38,820 nucleotides of DNA, from contig JAFMML010000031.1 in the NCBI GenBank assembly GCA_017859745.1, forward strand, positions 1-38,820, read 5' to 3'. The notes under the pieces are model-generated. The model was not told where the DNA came from. It made no database searches and saw nothing but the letters and a program-made list of their open reading frames with translations. Both the position numbers and the translations under genes were made by a program. This DNA is from Planctomycetota bacterium (GTDB lineage: Bacteria; Planctomycetota; Phycisphaerae; Phycisphaerales; SM1A02). Shown one piece after another: positions 26,901-34,891 of the stretch. Numbering within the stretch: position 1 is the first letter of the stretch; each line of letters starts with the position of its first letter.

Positions 26901-27461
26901 CCCTCGGGTGAAGGCGATGTGTCGTCCGTCCGGCGACGCGGCCGCCTCGCTGCCGAACGCCCCGTGGACCCGCCTCGGCACGCCGCCCTCGACCGAGATC
27001 TCGTACGGCCGCGGCGATCGGAAGAGATCGCCCTCGAGATAGGCCGAGGCGAAGACGGCCGGGCGACCGTCCGCTCCGGTCCCGAAGGACTCCAGTGCAA
27101 AGGTCAGATCCGCATCGGTCAACTGGCGTAGTCCGCCCCCATCCGGATGCATGAGGTGGATGTTGCGATAGCCGTCGCGCTCGCTCTCGAACGCGATCCA
27201 CCGGCCGTCCGGACTCCACGCGGAGGCCCCTTCCACCGCGGGATGGCTGGTCAGGCGGACCGCCGAACCCCCATCGGACGCCACCTTCCACAGATCGCCG
27301 CGCCAGGAGAACACGATCTCGCGCCCGTCCGGTGAGATGCTCGGATCACGCGGGAGATCGACGGGAACTCCGGCGATCACCCACGAGGCGACGAGCGACG
27401 AGGTTGCCGCGAAGATGGCGTTCAGGGGTCGCGACGCGTGCTTCTGATCGGGACGTGGCAT
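23940..27461 (-). CDS. Tricorn-family protease (S41) with beta-propeller and PDZ domain
   Basis: The 1173-residue predicted exported serine protease starts with a hydrophobic N-terminal segment (about 12-32). PD40/WD40-like propeller repeats follow, with repeated motifs such as SISPDGREIVFSW and AWSPDGRWIAFESERDG. A PDZ-like domain begins near GGFRVLEIIPGGPAERS. The S41 core carries VRNNGGGFTADRLLS and NEKSYSNAEIVSHAF, in which the Ser near residue 1074 is the expected nucleophile. Two charged low-complexity inserts interrupt the propeller (about 415-475, very acidic, and about 620-670). AAGGAG at 27473-27478 lies 11 nt before the ATG at 27461. The family degrades peptides. The precise substrate and oligomeric state here are unknown. 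Confidence 0.92.
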   Translation of the reverse strand: MPRPDQKHASRPLNAIFAATSSLVASWVIAGVPVDLPRDPSISPDGREIVFSWRGDLWKVASDGGSAVRLTSHPAVEGASAWSPDGRWIAFESERDGYRNIHLMHPDGGGLRQLTDADLTFALESFGTGADGRPAVFASAYLEGDLFRSPRPYEISVEGGVPRRVHGAFGSEAAASPDGRHIAFTRGGASWIRRHYRGADARELWLFDREDGSFRRLTDWAGNDGSARWVGNDAIAFLSDRDGQTVNAHLLSIPGPDKAMPAAATLTRWRGRDVHGFDASADGGTAVFANWDGLWTLDLRDPDARPRRLEVSAPADVPDQVDIVDLDREATEAALSPDGKTMAVVAHGDVWVRATEEGRSPRQITRGIAREHGIAWSPDGTRLFFTSDRSGTDGLYVATVDRTRGEVRDHFDSTTKDASSEESQATPSEPETTDDAAEEDGEDTEGSVDEPASDEDAAEADADADRAQDPARWADALTFEVSGLLDAETEDRTPRPSPDGRSLAFRRGRGDVCLLDLGDGTVRTLLPGWDAGVEYVWSPDSKWIAVAVSDRDFNRDVHLYPADGDGEPVNVTRHPDTDAQPRFSADGKVLAFVSDRTGDEGDVWMVLLDRDLDRMSRRDLDAYFEAQGKAVKKRKPLAAKDASKATAGDSTDDSDQHTGTPSASAPESAEPAFDREDLEDAHRRLRRVTRIDGDERDLLLMPAGDRLVFTADGGPDEGRGIYAIDWDGSDLKRLGGMADLRGVSLDGAKLVTVAGGRAQTRPSAGGNGETYGIDERLEIDRVDRNLALFDEAARILGEGFYLDPSEKGLDWSELSARYRELAAASRTPDELEWVVNRLFGELSGSHLGMSAQSPASPRRESQGRLGAICEPVEGGGFRVLEIIPGGPAERSTTPLEVGDVVTGIEFESLAVGDTLERRLQGRVGEETAVSIRREREDGSVVETTCLLVPVSSGRLRDLVYDATQQRAAELVEEWSGGRLGYTHVRSMNTESLEAFEGDLFAAADGREGLLIDVRNNGGGFTADRLLSSIMVQPHAYTVPRGADPSMTTGYPRDRLFIQRYVLPINMLCNEKSYSNAEIVSHAFKTLGRGTLVGMPTHGSVISTGRHTLLDGSSIRMPFRGWYLPDGTDMENNGAVPDLMVPQTPEDEVAGRDAQLEAAVRDLLGRLDGETGSP

Positions 27462-27796
27462 CGGCGGCCGTGCTCCTTGGGACGGTTCGGTGGGATCAGC
27501 GTGACGGGGCTCGGGCGGAATTCGGGGCGGGGATCATCTTCGATTCGATCGGGGTGCCGGACCGCTCGCCTCGTTTCAGGGAGTGGTCCAGGCGCCGCGA
27601 GAGCGAGTGTATCGGTGGCCACCGCCTCGCTGCTCCGAACGGGTTGGCATCCCCTGCCCCGCGACCTGATCCCCCAGATTCACACCGTTCCTGGCTCGTT
27701 GCCGGGGCCGTTTCGCCGCGGTTTGCGTCCGATCTCGTCGATCGATCGCAAGTCCCTCTCAAGTCGAACCGATCCCAAGTCCGAAGGAGCGATTCC
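27462..27796. other. Divergent intergenic region
   Basis: This 335-bp gap separates the tricorn-family gene (minus) from the small ORF at 27797 (plus), so it must hold promoters for both. It contains AAGGAG sites for each gene at its edges. I see no convincing sigma-70 boxes, inverted repeat or additional gene. The frames that stay open here have no coding character. Confidence 0.6.
27784..27789 (+). promoter_or_regulatory. Shine-Dalgarno AAGGAG of the small disordered protein
   Basis: AAGGAG lies 7 nt before the ATG at 27797 and supports that start over upstream in-frame codons. Confidence 0.75.
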
Positions 27797-28120
27797 ATGA
27801 GTCGAGATCAGACATCCTCCGAAGACCGGCTTCAGAAGCTGCGATTGATCCTCCGAACGATGGAGGAGGCGGTCGACGATGCCAAGATTCGCCGCACTTC
27901 GGATGGCGAACCCCTCCCGGAATCCTCGTCGGCGGCCCCGTCACCGACGCTGAGCTCACCCTCGGCCCAGGTCTCGGACGACCGCTCGGCGCCCCCGGCC
28001 GGTCTGCACGGTCGGGGCCGGGACATCCCCGGGCCGGACTCGCTGCCCCGCGCCAAGGCCCGCCCCAAGGGCTTCCAGAGCTACTCGGACGGCGGATCGC
28101 AGCTGGGTCGCACCGGCTGA
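27797..28120 (+). CDS. Small uncharacterised protein, mostly disordered
   Basis: The 107-residue protein matches no family I recognise. An N-terminal charged helix (about 8-33, DRLQKLRLILRTMEEAVDDA) is followed by a Ser/Pro-rich, probably disordered stretch. It ends in a basic Gly-rich tail (RAKARPKGFQSYSDGG). There is no signal peptide, so it is likely cytoplasmic. Good evidence that it is real comes from the signals around it: AAGGAG at ideal spacing upstream and a T-tailed terminator hairpin 34 nt after the stop. It is divergent from the tricorn-family gene. Confidence 0.7.
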   Translation: MSRDQTSSEDRLQKLRLILRTMEEAVDDAKIRRTSDGEPLPESSSAAPSPTLSSPSAQVSDDRSAPPAGLHGRGRDIPGPDSLPRAKARPKGFQSYSDGGSQLGRTG

Positions 28121-28154
28121 AGTCGCGCCACTCGACACTCCTGTCAGAACTCCG

Positions 28155-28189
28155 CACGCTCCACACCGCCGTGGGGCGTGTTGTCTTCT
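28155..28189 (+). terminator. Intrinsic terminator of the small disordered protein gene
   Basis: A 10-bp stem with one T-G wobble (CACGCTCCAC at 28155-28164 with GTGGGGCGTG at 28171-28180) has a 6-nt ACCGCC loop. The T-rich TTGTCTTCT follows. It isolates the small gene from the methyltransferase gene that starts at 28243. Confidence 0.75.
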
Positions 28190-28242
28190 ACACTTTCCCT
28201 CTGCAGTCTTCCCGCCGTCACCGGAGTCACCGCCGAACCGCC

Positions 28243-28953
28243 ATGCTGACGTTTCTCGGACAGGCCGTGCGCAACTTCCACCACGTCGGTTCGGTGTGGC
28301 CCTCCTCGCCCTGGCTCGCCAAGGCCCTCGTCCGCCCGCTTCGGTCCTCGCCCCAACCCCGACGAATCCTCGAGGTCGGCGCAGGAACCGGGGCCATCAC
28401 TCGCGTCATTCTCGCGGCGATGGGCCCGAAGGACGTTCTCGACATCGTCGAGATCAATCCGGTGTTCTGCGAGTCCCTCGAACGACTCGCCGAAGCGAGG
28501 CGGTCCGAGCTGCCCGAGGCGACGATCCGGGTGCATGCCCATCCGATCGAGGAGGCCCCGCTCGAAGGCCCGTACGACTTCGTGATCTGCGGTCTTCCCT
28601 TCAACAACTTCCCACCCGCCCTGATGCGGAGCATCTTCCGTCGCATGCTCTCCCTTCTCGCCGAGAACGGCACCCTGACCTACTTCGAGTACGCAGGTGT
28701 TCGGATCATGCGGTCGGGCATCACCGGGGCGGAGACCCGCCGACGGTTGCGGAGAATCAGCGCGGTCGGAAAGCTCCTGCGACGTCGCCTCTCGGGCCGA
28801 CGCGAACTGGTACTCGGCAACTTTCCGCCGGCGATGGCGATTCGCCTGAATCGCAACGGAACCCTCCATCGCAAGTTCACCGATCCGCACGCGCCCCTGA
28901 TCGAGACCGGTCGTCCGGCGCCCGTCGAGTCGCTTGCCAACTCGAGTCGCTGA
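28243..28953 (+). CDS. Class I SAM-dependent methyltransferase, PmtA-like
   Basis: The 236-residue protein has a class I methyltransferase fold. The SAM-binding motif EVGAGTGAIT is at 44-53, the acidic ribose-binding residue is in DIVEINP (about 68-73), and YDFVICGLPFNNFPP occupies the motif IV position (111-125). The early segment FHHVGSVWPSSPWLA and the GLPFNNFPP motif resemble phospholipid N-methyltransferases (PmtA), which methylate phosphatidylethanolamine. The rRNA dimethyladenosine transferase family is a more distant alternative. The ATG at 28243 starts the conserved region, while the longer in-frame extension would overlap the upstream terminator. dapL follows 105 bp downstream on the same strand. 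Confidence 0.78.
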   Translation: MLTFLGQAVRNFHHVGSVWPSSPWLAKALVRPLRSSPQPRRILEVGAGTGAITRVILAAMGPKDVLDIVEINPVFCESLERLAEARRSELPEATIRVHAHPIEEAPLEGPYDFVICGLPFNNFPPALMRSIFRRMLSLLAENGTLTYFEYAGVRIMRSGITGAETRRRLRRISAVGKLLRRRLSGRRELVLGNFPPAMAIRLNRNGTLHRKFTDPHAPLIETGRPAPVESLANSSR

Positions 28954-29058
28954 CGTCCGGGGTCCCCGTCCGTTCGGTTCGGTCCGCGTCCCACATCTCC
29001 CTCGAACGGCATCGAGGCCGGTGATCCTTTCGATCGAACCACCGAGGACTCCGATCCC

Positions 29059-30297
29059 GTGGCCATCCTCAACGAGCACTTCGACAAGCTGCCCGGGCAG
29101 TACCTGTTCCCCGAGATCGCGAGACGAGTGGCGAGCCGCCTCGAGGCGAATCCAGATCTCGCAACGCGGCTGATCCGCGCAGGAATCGGCGACGTGACCG
29201 AGCCGATCCCCGCGGCCTGTGCCGCCGCGATTCGCCAGGCCGCCGACGAACTCTCGCATCGGGACACGTTCCGCGGCTACGGGCCGGCCGTCGGTCATCC
29301 CTTCGTCCGCGAGGCGATCGCCGCGGGCGAGTACCAGGAGCTCGGCGTCGAGCCCGACGAGATCTTCCTGTCCGACGGATCCAAGGGCGACGCCGGGCAC
29401 GCCCTCGAGATCTTCGCCCCGGGCAATCGAATCGCCGTCGCGGACCCGGTGTATCCGGTCTACGTGGACACCAACGTCCTCGCCGGCCGGACCGGTCCGA
29501 TCGGCGCCGACGGGATCTTCGACGGCATCCTGCCGATCCGGGCGAACGAGGCCAACGACTTCCTGCCGGAACCGCCCGATGCGCCGATCGATCTGGTCTA
29601 CCTGTGCTTCCCGAACAACCCCACCGGCGCGATGATCGATCGGCCCGGACTCGCGTCGTGGGTGGCATGGGCCCTCGAGCGGGACGCGATCATCCTGTAC
29701 GACGCGGCCTACGCGGACTTCGTCGCCGATCCGTCGCTTCCGAAGTCGATCTACGAGTTCGATGGAGCGCGACGATGCGCGATGGAGTTTCGAAGCCTGT
29801 CCAAGAGCGCAGGATTCACCGGCGTCCGCTGCGGATGGACGGTCGTGCCTCGCGAACTCGAGGGGCGTCTCCCATCGGGCGAACGTCGTCCGGTTCACCC
29901 CATGTGGTCCCGGCGCTGGGCGACGCGATCGAACGGCGTGAGCTGGCCGGTTCAACGCGCCGCCGCCGCTGCGTACTCGCCCGAGGGACGTGCTCAGGTT
30001 CGAGAGCTCGTCGAGCTGTATCGAAGCAACGCCGAGCGCCTTCGGGAAGGCGTCGCCGCAGCGGGGCTGCGGGTGTGGGGAGGCCTGCACGCGCCCTACG
30101 TCTGGGTGGGGTGTCCGAACGGCTTGGGAAGCTGGGCGTTCTTCGATCTTCTGCTCGACCAGCTTGCCGTGGTCACGACGCCGGGATGCGGATTCGGCCC
30201 CGGTGGCGAGGGATACGTGCGGATCTCCGGCTTCAACAGCCGCGAACGAGTCGAGGAGATCGTGCAACGCCTCGAGACGCTTCAGGTCCCGGCCTGA
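29059..30297 (+). CDS. dapL: LL-diaminopimelate aminotransferase
   Basis: This PLP enzyme converts tetrahydrodipicolinate directly to LL-diaminopimelate, giving the short route to lysine and peptidoglycan precursors. The 412-residue protein begins NEHFDKLPGQYLFPEIARRV, typical of DapL. It contains IGDVTEPIP, TFRGYGPAVGHPFVREAIA, DPVYPVYVDTNVLAGRTG, the NNPTG turn (186-190), and the PLP lysine Lys249 in SLSKSAGFTGVRCGW. The start is the GTG at 29059, and no better ATG is in frame. GAGGA lies about 10 nt upstream. The 3' end overlaps the convergent rsmA gene by 16 bp. Confidence 0.95.
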   Translation: MAILNEHFDKLPGQYLFPEIARRVASRLEANPDLATRLIRAGIGDVTEPIPAACAAAIRQAADELSHRDTFRGYGPAVGHPFVREAIAAGEYQELGVEPDEIFLSDGSKGDAGHALEIFAPGNRIAVADPVYPVYVDTNVLAGRTGPIGADGIFDGILPIRANEANDFLPEPPDAPIDLVYLCFPNNPTGAMIDRPGLASWVAWALERDAIILYDAAYADFVADPSLPKSIYEFDGARRCAMEFRSLSKSAGFTGVRCGWTVVPRELEGRLPSGERRPVHPMWSRRWATRSNGVSWPVQRAAAAAYSPEGRAQVRELVELYRSNAERLREGVAAAGLRVWGGLHAPYVWVGCPNGLGSWAFFDLLLDQLAVVTTPGCGFGPGGEGYVRISGFNSRERVEEIVQRLETLQVPA

Positions 30298-31118
30298 GGC
30301 GGATCCTGCGCGGCACGCCACCGTTGCAGATCCACCCATTGGGCGACGGTCAGTCGCTCCGGACGCATGTCGGACTCGATTCCGTCGGGGAGGTCTCGTC
30401 CTCGACCGAGGATGGTGCCGAGCTGCTTGCGACGGCGACCGAACACCTCCGACACGAACCGACCGAACGCATCGAGCTCGGATGCCCCGACCAGCGGCGT
30501 CTCGAGAGGCCGCAGACCGACCATGGCGCTGTTCACTTCCGGCGGCGGCCAGAAGCATCCCGGCGGCAGTTCGGCCAGGCGCTCGACCGCGAACCTCGAT
30601 TGCACGACGACCGACAGGGGTCCGTACGCCCTGGTCCCCGGTCGCGCCGCGAGGCGATCCGCCACCTCCCGCTGCACGGTGACGCCCCCACCGAGGAATC
30701 CGTCCATTCCCGCGAGGACCGCCAAGAGCGGAGAAGCGATCGCGTACGGCAGGTTCGCGACGATTCGAAACGGCCGGCCACCGATCGACTCGATCAGCGG
30801 CGGTGACAGCGTCCGCTTGCTCGGCAAGGCGTCACCGACGACGAGGGTGATGCGATCGCCGAACCGATCCGCGACGAGGCTCGCGAGATCCCGATCGATC
30901 TCGCAGGCGATCACCTCGGTGCCGGCCTCCACCAGCAGATCCGTCAGTACGCCCGTGCCGGGACCGACTTCGAGGACCACCTCCCCTGCCGCGACGCCGG
31001 AACGATCCACCAGCGTGCGCAAGTGAACCGGCTCGATCAGGAAGTTCTGACCGAACCGGTGCCGAGGGCGGAGTCCTCGGCCCGCGAGGAGGGCCTTGAT
31101 CTCTCCGAGGGTCTGCAT
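30282..31118 (-). CDS. rsmA: 16S rRNA (adenine1518-N6/adenine1519-N6)-dimethyltransferase
   Basis: RsmA/KsgA dimethylates two adjacent adenines near the 3' end of 16S rRNA during small-subunit assembly. The 278-residue protein has the diagnostic FGQNFL at 22-27, SAM-binding EVGPGTG at 50-56, the acidic CEIDRDL, and the catalytic NLPY at 122-125. The C-terminal segment RRKQLGTIL is also typical. The ATG at 31118 has no clear Shine-Dalgarno. The gene lies 22 bp downstream of the DUF4139 gene on the same strand and may be co-transcribed with it. Its 3' end overlaps the convergent dapL. Confidence 0.95.
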   Translation of the reverse strand: MQTLGEIKALLAGRGLRPRHRFGQNFLIEPVHLRTLVDRSGVAAGEVVLEVGPGTGVLTDLLVEAGTEVIACEIDRDLASLVADRFGDRITLVVGDALPSKRTLSPPLIESIGGRPFRIVANLPYAIASPLLAVLAGMDGFLGGGVTVQREVADRLAARPGTRAYGPLSVVVQSRFAVERLAELPPGCFWPPPEVNSAMVGLRPLETPLVGASELDAFGRFVSEVFGRRRKQLGTILGRGRDLPDGIESDMRPERLTVAQWVDLQRWRAAQDPPQAGT

Positions 31119-31140
31119 GCGACGGAGCGGCGGGATCGCC

Positions 31141-32682
31141 TCACCAGGTGTAGTCGACGCGATAGCGAATCGTCTTCGAGCCTTCGGCGGGGACCTCGAC
31201 GATCCACTCGACGGTCGAGGCGTCGATCTTCCGTTCGGGCACGGTGGTGTCGGCGATCGTCCAGTTCCTCCAGCGGTAGAGTCGCTCCCGCACCGTGACC
31301 TTCTGCGGCGCGTCCTTCTGATTGCGGATCTCGATCTCGATCGTCTCGCTCATCCGCTTCCGGGCCGTGTCCACCGAGAAGTCGGCGATGGTCCGCTCGC
31401 CGACCACGTCGAACGCCTCGCCGAGACGCAGGCGCACCAGCTCGTTGCGTGGGGTGTGGTCGATCATGTCCTCGCCCACGAACTCGAGCGTCCCGTCGCG
31501 TGGATCCTGCTTGAAGACCCGGACCTTCCCCGCAGGCAGGGGCATGCCGAGGCGGTTGTCCTCGCGATTCTCGAACGCCACGAACACCGACGCCTTCCCT
31601 TGGCCGGAGGGGCCGACGTTGGGACGCGTCATCGGATCCCCGAAGGTGCCCATGCCCAAGGTCGGGGCGTAGAGCAGCTCCTTGGAGACCTCGAACCCCG
31701 TGACCGGCGGGAACAGCGCGATCTGCTGGGTGCTGTTCATCGGCAGATCCGTCCGCCGCGGCAGGGTGTACAGGTGGTACTCGAAGAACGCCTGCTGCTC
31801 GAAGCCCGCCGCAGCGCTGTCGGCCATCATCTCGACGGTGCGTCCCCTCATCATCGGCGGACGCGACTGGACCCGCTGCACGTCTCCGGCCACCAGCTTG
31901 AGCCGCGCGTTCTCGAAGGAGATCCCGGACAGGTTCATGAGGCTGACCCATGCCGTCAGATCCGCTCGGGTCTCGTCGCCGGCGAGCACGAGGTTGTAGT
32001 CGCTGCGCCAGGTCATTCCGCCGGTCTGGTAGGTCGCGCGGATCCGGTGGTCGCCGCCCGTCGGCGCCTGCAGGCGCCACACCAGAGCCGGCCTGGTCAG
32101 CAGGCCGCCCGGAAGTTCCGGAAGGGAGACCTGCGAGCCGTCCATCGGGATCACCCGCACGCCATCGGCCGTGCGCAGCACGACCTGTCCCTGGTTCGCC
32201 GAGAGCAGCGTGCCCCGAATCGACTCGATCCGCTGCGGCCCCTCTCGCTCGATCTCGATCTCGCGATCGAGGTACCGCTCGAGCAGCTTCGAGGGGCTGA
32301 CGAGATCGAACCGGAAGGACTGCTCGAGCACCGCCGTCTTCGGGTCGGTCAGATCGGTGAAGCCGACCGTGGTCGGATCGATGAACGCCGCGACGTCGGT
32401 GAACAGCAGTTCGTTCATCCCGGCCTCGAGAGCGACGGTCCGTTCGCTGCGCACGACACCGAAGCCCGGGACGCTCCATGCGAAGCCGCTGTCGTATCCC
32501 TGCCGCTGCTGCGAGACGAACCGCTGGGGATCGAATCCGGCCGGATCGGCCGAGGAGTACACCGTCAGCGAGACCTCGTCGGAAGGGACCTCGGCCGAAA
32601 CGCCGATCGAGGTGCACAAGGCCACCGTCGCGATCGCGGCCGGCAAGTGGTTGGGAGCGAACGGGCAGGGGGAATGGGTCAT
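31141..32682 (-). CDS. Exported DUF4139-type protein
   Basis: The predicted exported protein has 513 residues. A signal peptide covers about 1-31, ending GVSAEV. The body matches the pattern of DUF4139 proteins: an N-terminal beta-rich region with FVSQQRQG, an IRGTLLSANQGQVVLRT segment (about 155-172), and TYQTGGMTWRSDYNLVL leading into a beta-sandwich. The C-terminal part contains NQKDAPQKVTVRERLYRWRNW and ends KTIRYRVDYTW. The start is supported by GAGGAGG at 32692-32698, 9 nt before the ATG. The family's molecular role is not well known, and an envelope or surface role is inferred. The esterase-like gene lies 161 bp upstream and rsmA 22 bp downstream, all on the minus strand. Confidence 0.82.
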   Translation of the reverse strand: MTHSPCPFAPNHLPAAIATVALCTSIGVSAEVPSDEVSLTVYSSADPAGFDPQRFVSQQRQGYDSGFAWSVPGFGVVRSERTVALEAGMNELLFTDVAAFIDPTTVGFTDLTDPKTAVLEQSFRFDLVSPSKLLERYLDREIEIEREGPQRIESIRGTLLSANQGQVVLRTADGVRVIPMDGSQVSLPELPGGLLTRPALVWRLQAPTGGDHRIRATYQTGGMTWRSDYNLVLAGDETRADLTAWVSLMNLSGISFENARLKLVAGDVQRVQSRPPMMRGRTVEMMADSAAAGFEQQAFFEYHLYTLPRRTDLPMNSTQQIALFPPVTGFEVSKELLYAPTLGMGTFGDPMTRPNVGPSGQGKASVFVAFENREDNRLGMPLPAGKVRVFKQDPRDGTLEFVGEDMIDHTPRNELVRLRLGEAFDVVGERTIADFSVDTARKRMSETIEIEIRNQKDAPQKVTVRERLYRWRNWTIADTTVPERKIDASTVEWIVEVPAEGSKTIRYRVDYTW

Positions 32683-32843
32683 GTCGGAAGTCCTCCTCGC
32701 AGCTGGACGCGAGACGCGCCCGGTGGCGTCGACGGCCGACGCTCTCAGATTGAAGGCGCCCGAGGTCCCCGACGTTCGCGCCGATCTTCGCATCGAACGG
32801 TGGTTCCTGCCGTTCGCGCCGTCATCCCCGGGGATTCCGAAGC

Positions 32844-34562
32844 TCAGTCGGCGAGGTCGTGCGCCCTCAGGTGTCGAATCATCTCTCGATAGACCGCGAT
32901 CCTCGAGTTGGGGACCACCGACTCGAAGGTCGCCCCGGACACCAGGCTCACCACGCTTCGCTCCGGTCGAGGAAGGTCGAGGCCCACCGCGAGCTCCGAC
33001 AGCAACTTCTGCAGCGACAGCAGCCCCCGATCCTGCCCGGCCTCGTCGAGACTCCCGACCCAGACGTGGATGCGGCCGGTCCACAGTGGAATCAGACGTG
33101 CCGGCTCGCGAACCAACGCCGCCGCGAGGTCGAGAGGCAGCCACCGGGTCTCGGCAAGTCGCCGGTCGATCCGACCGTTCCCGTCGAACAACGGCGGCGG
33201 ACGATCGCCCGGGACCCGAGGCGGACTTGCCAGCGCGGCCCAGCGATGCCAGCGGTTGCCCGATCGCCCCTCCGGGCTGGCGGTCTCGGCCATCGCCCAC
33301 TCCTGCTCCATCACGGTCCGAACCGCCGTCTCCCTTTCGCCGACGATCTCGCGATAGGCCGGCCGAGGACGTCCCTGCTCGTCGGCGAACGCGTCGAGGC
33401 CGTACGCATCGAGCCAGCCGAGACGACTCAGATCCACGAGTTCCGGAGAGGTCGCGAACGCCTTGGCGAAACGATCGGGATGGTCCAGCAGCAGGCGAAG
33501 GACCGTCCATCCACCTGCTCCATGGCCCAGCAGCAGACGGGCCTCCGCCTCGGGCACGAGGCGATGGCGTCGTTCGAGTTCGGGAACGAACTCCTCCAGC
33601 AGCGCCGTCTCGCGGGGACCGTGGATCCCGGAGTCGGCGAAGTGGTGATGCCCCCAAGGCGACGTCGGATCGATCACCACCCAGACGGCCTGAGGCATCG
33701 CCTCGCGGGTCCGTTCGATGGCGATCGCGTCCCGCAGCGCCTCGGCCTCCGCGCGTCCATCTCCCGCGTGCGGCACCACGTAGACCGTCGGCCACAGACG
33801 CCGAGACGCCCGCAGGTCGTGGTATCCCCTCGGAAACACCACCCACGCCCGATGCCGAGCCGACACGCCACCGGCTCGTTCGAGCATCGGACTCGGCATC
33901 TCCACCTCGATCCAATCCGGCGGTGGATCCTGTCCGACCACACGACGAGCGATCGCGGATGGCGTCGGCGGAGGCTCCAGGACGAGCTCGATCCGATCTT
34001 GGCGATCGTCGGCGAGTTCGACTTCCACGACTCCGCTTCGCCACTCGCCTGCCCCACCGGGCGTGGGATCGGACTCCGGGCGAAAGACCGCCTGCACCCG
34101 AAAGCGACCAGCCAGGGACTCGGGACCATCCGGATACCAGCGTGGCGCGACCGCGCCTGGAAGCCGCTGGGCGATGGTCTCGCTCCCCGCGCCCTCCTCG
34201 CTCGCTGCACTCTCGGAAGCCGCTCGCAACGCCTGCAATGCGTCCGATGGGGTCGCTTCGACGTCCACTTCAAGCGAAAGATCGACGATCTCGCCCAAGG
34301 CCGGGTTCTCGACATCCACGACGCCGAACGGATGCGGACGGTCCCACCAAGGACCGAAGCCGGGCAACTCGGTGCTCGGCCGGGTCGACGGAAGCAGCAG
34401 GACGAACACCGAACCGTCGGGCAGACCGGTCTTCGAGCCCTCCGTCGAAAACCGCACGGAGACTCGATCCGACGGCGAGACGTCCGCCCGGTCGCCTTCC
34501 GCGTGGCCAGCCGAGGAGACGACGGCAAGCACGGCCAACGGAATGGAAAGGACTTGAATCAC
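32844..34562 (-). CDS. Exported esterase-fold protein with degenerate catalytic site
   Basis: The 572-residue predicted exported protein has a putative signal peptide VIQVLSIPLAVLAVVSSAGHA after a GTG start at 34562. The N-terminal part (about 25-210) is beta-rich and unassigned. The C-terminal half resembles the esterase D (PF00756) alpha/beta-hydrolase family, with LWPTVYVVPHAGDG, then LLLGHGAGGWTVLRLLLDHPD. The nucleophile elbow is normally GHSxGG, but here it is GHGAGG, with Gly348 (codon at 33519-33521) replacing Ser. The position expected for the catalytic His near the C-terminus reads SGATFESV, also without His. It is probably not a hydrolase and may be a binding or structural protein. 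An alternative start further upstream is possible, since no Shine-Dalgarno supports the GTG. Confidence 0.75.
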   Translation of the reverse strand: MIQVLSIPLAVLAVVSSAGHAEGDRADVSPSDRVSVRFSTEGSKTGLPDGSVFVLLLPSTRPSTELPGFGPWWDRPHPFGVVDVENPALGEIVDLSLEVDVEATPSDALQALRAASESAASEEGAGSETIAQRLPGAVAPRWYPDGPESLAGRFRVQAVFRPESDPTPGGAGEWRSGVVEVELADDRQDRIELVLEPPPTPSAIARRVVGQDPPPDWIEVEMPSPMLERAGGVSARHRAWVVFPRGYHDLRASRRLWPTVYVVPHAGDGRAEAEALRDAIAIERTREAMPQAVWVVIDPTSPWGHHHFADSGIHGPRETALLEEFVPELERRHRLVPEAEARLLLGHGAGGWTVLRLLLDHPDRFAKAFATSPELVDLSRLGWLDAYGLDAFADEQGRPRPAYREIVGERETAVRTVMEQEWAMAETASPEGRSGNRWHRWAALASPPRVPGDRPPPLFDGNGRIDRRLAETRWLPLDLAAALVREPARLIPLWTGRIHVWVGSLDEAGQDRGLLSLQKLLSELAVGLDLPRPERSVVSLVSGATFESVVPNSRIAVYREMIRHLRAHDLAD

Positions 34563-34891
34563 GGTGGAGCGTTGTTTCGCGGTGGAGGGTGATGGGTCTC
34601 GGAGAGGTGGGCCAGACCGTCGGCCCCGCGTTCGCTTCGGCGGGATGGGCCGTCCGGGGAGCGGAACACGACCCCGCCGATCCATGGATGCTCGCATGGA
34701 GAAGGCGGGTCCGATAGTACGTTTCCACCTCGATCTTCCCCCGAGGCGCCATTCGACCGTACCGTCGGAGGTTCAAAGTTCGAACTGGTGACGCCTCGTG
34801 CCGATAGACCACCGAACGCGGCGCCGCCGCCCATCGCCACCCAACCCGGTCGTCGCCTGCGAGTTCCGCTTCAGGCGGTCGCCGATCCGAG
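34563..34891. other. Divergent intergenic region
   Basis: This 329-bp gap separates the esterase-like gene (minus) from the DUF4097-like gene (plus) and must contain promoters for both. I see no convincing promoter boxes, no terminator-like hairpin with a T-tract and no credible small gene. Confidence 0.55.

Noticed and set aside
28144-30558. An 804-codon minus-strand frame opposite the methyltransferase and dapL
   Set aside because: The plus strand carries well-supported PmtA-like and DapL proteins. The minus frame has no motif and crosses gene boundaries and a terminator.
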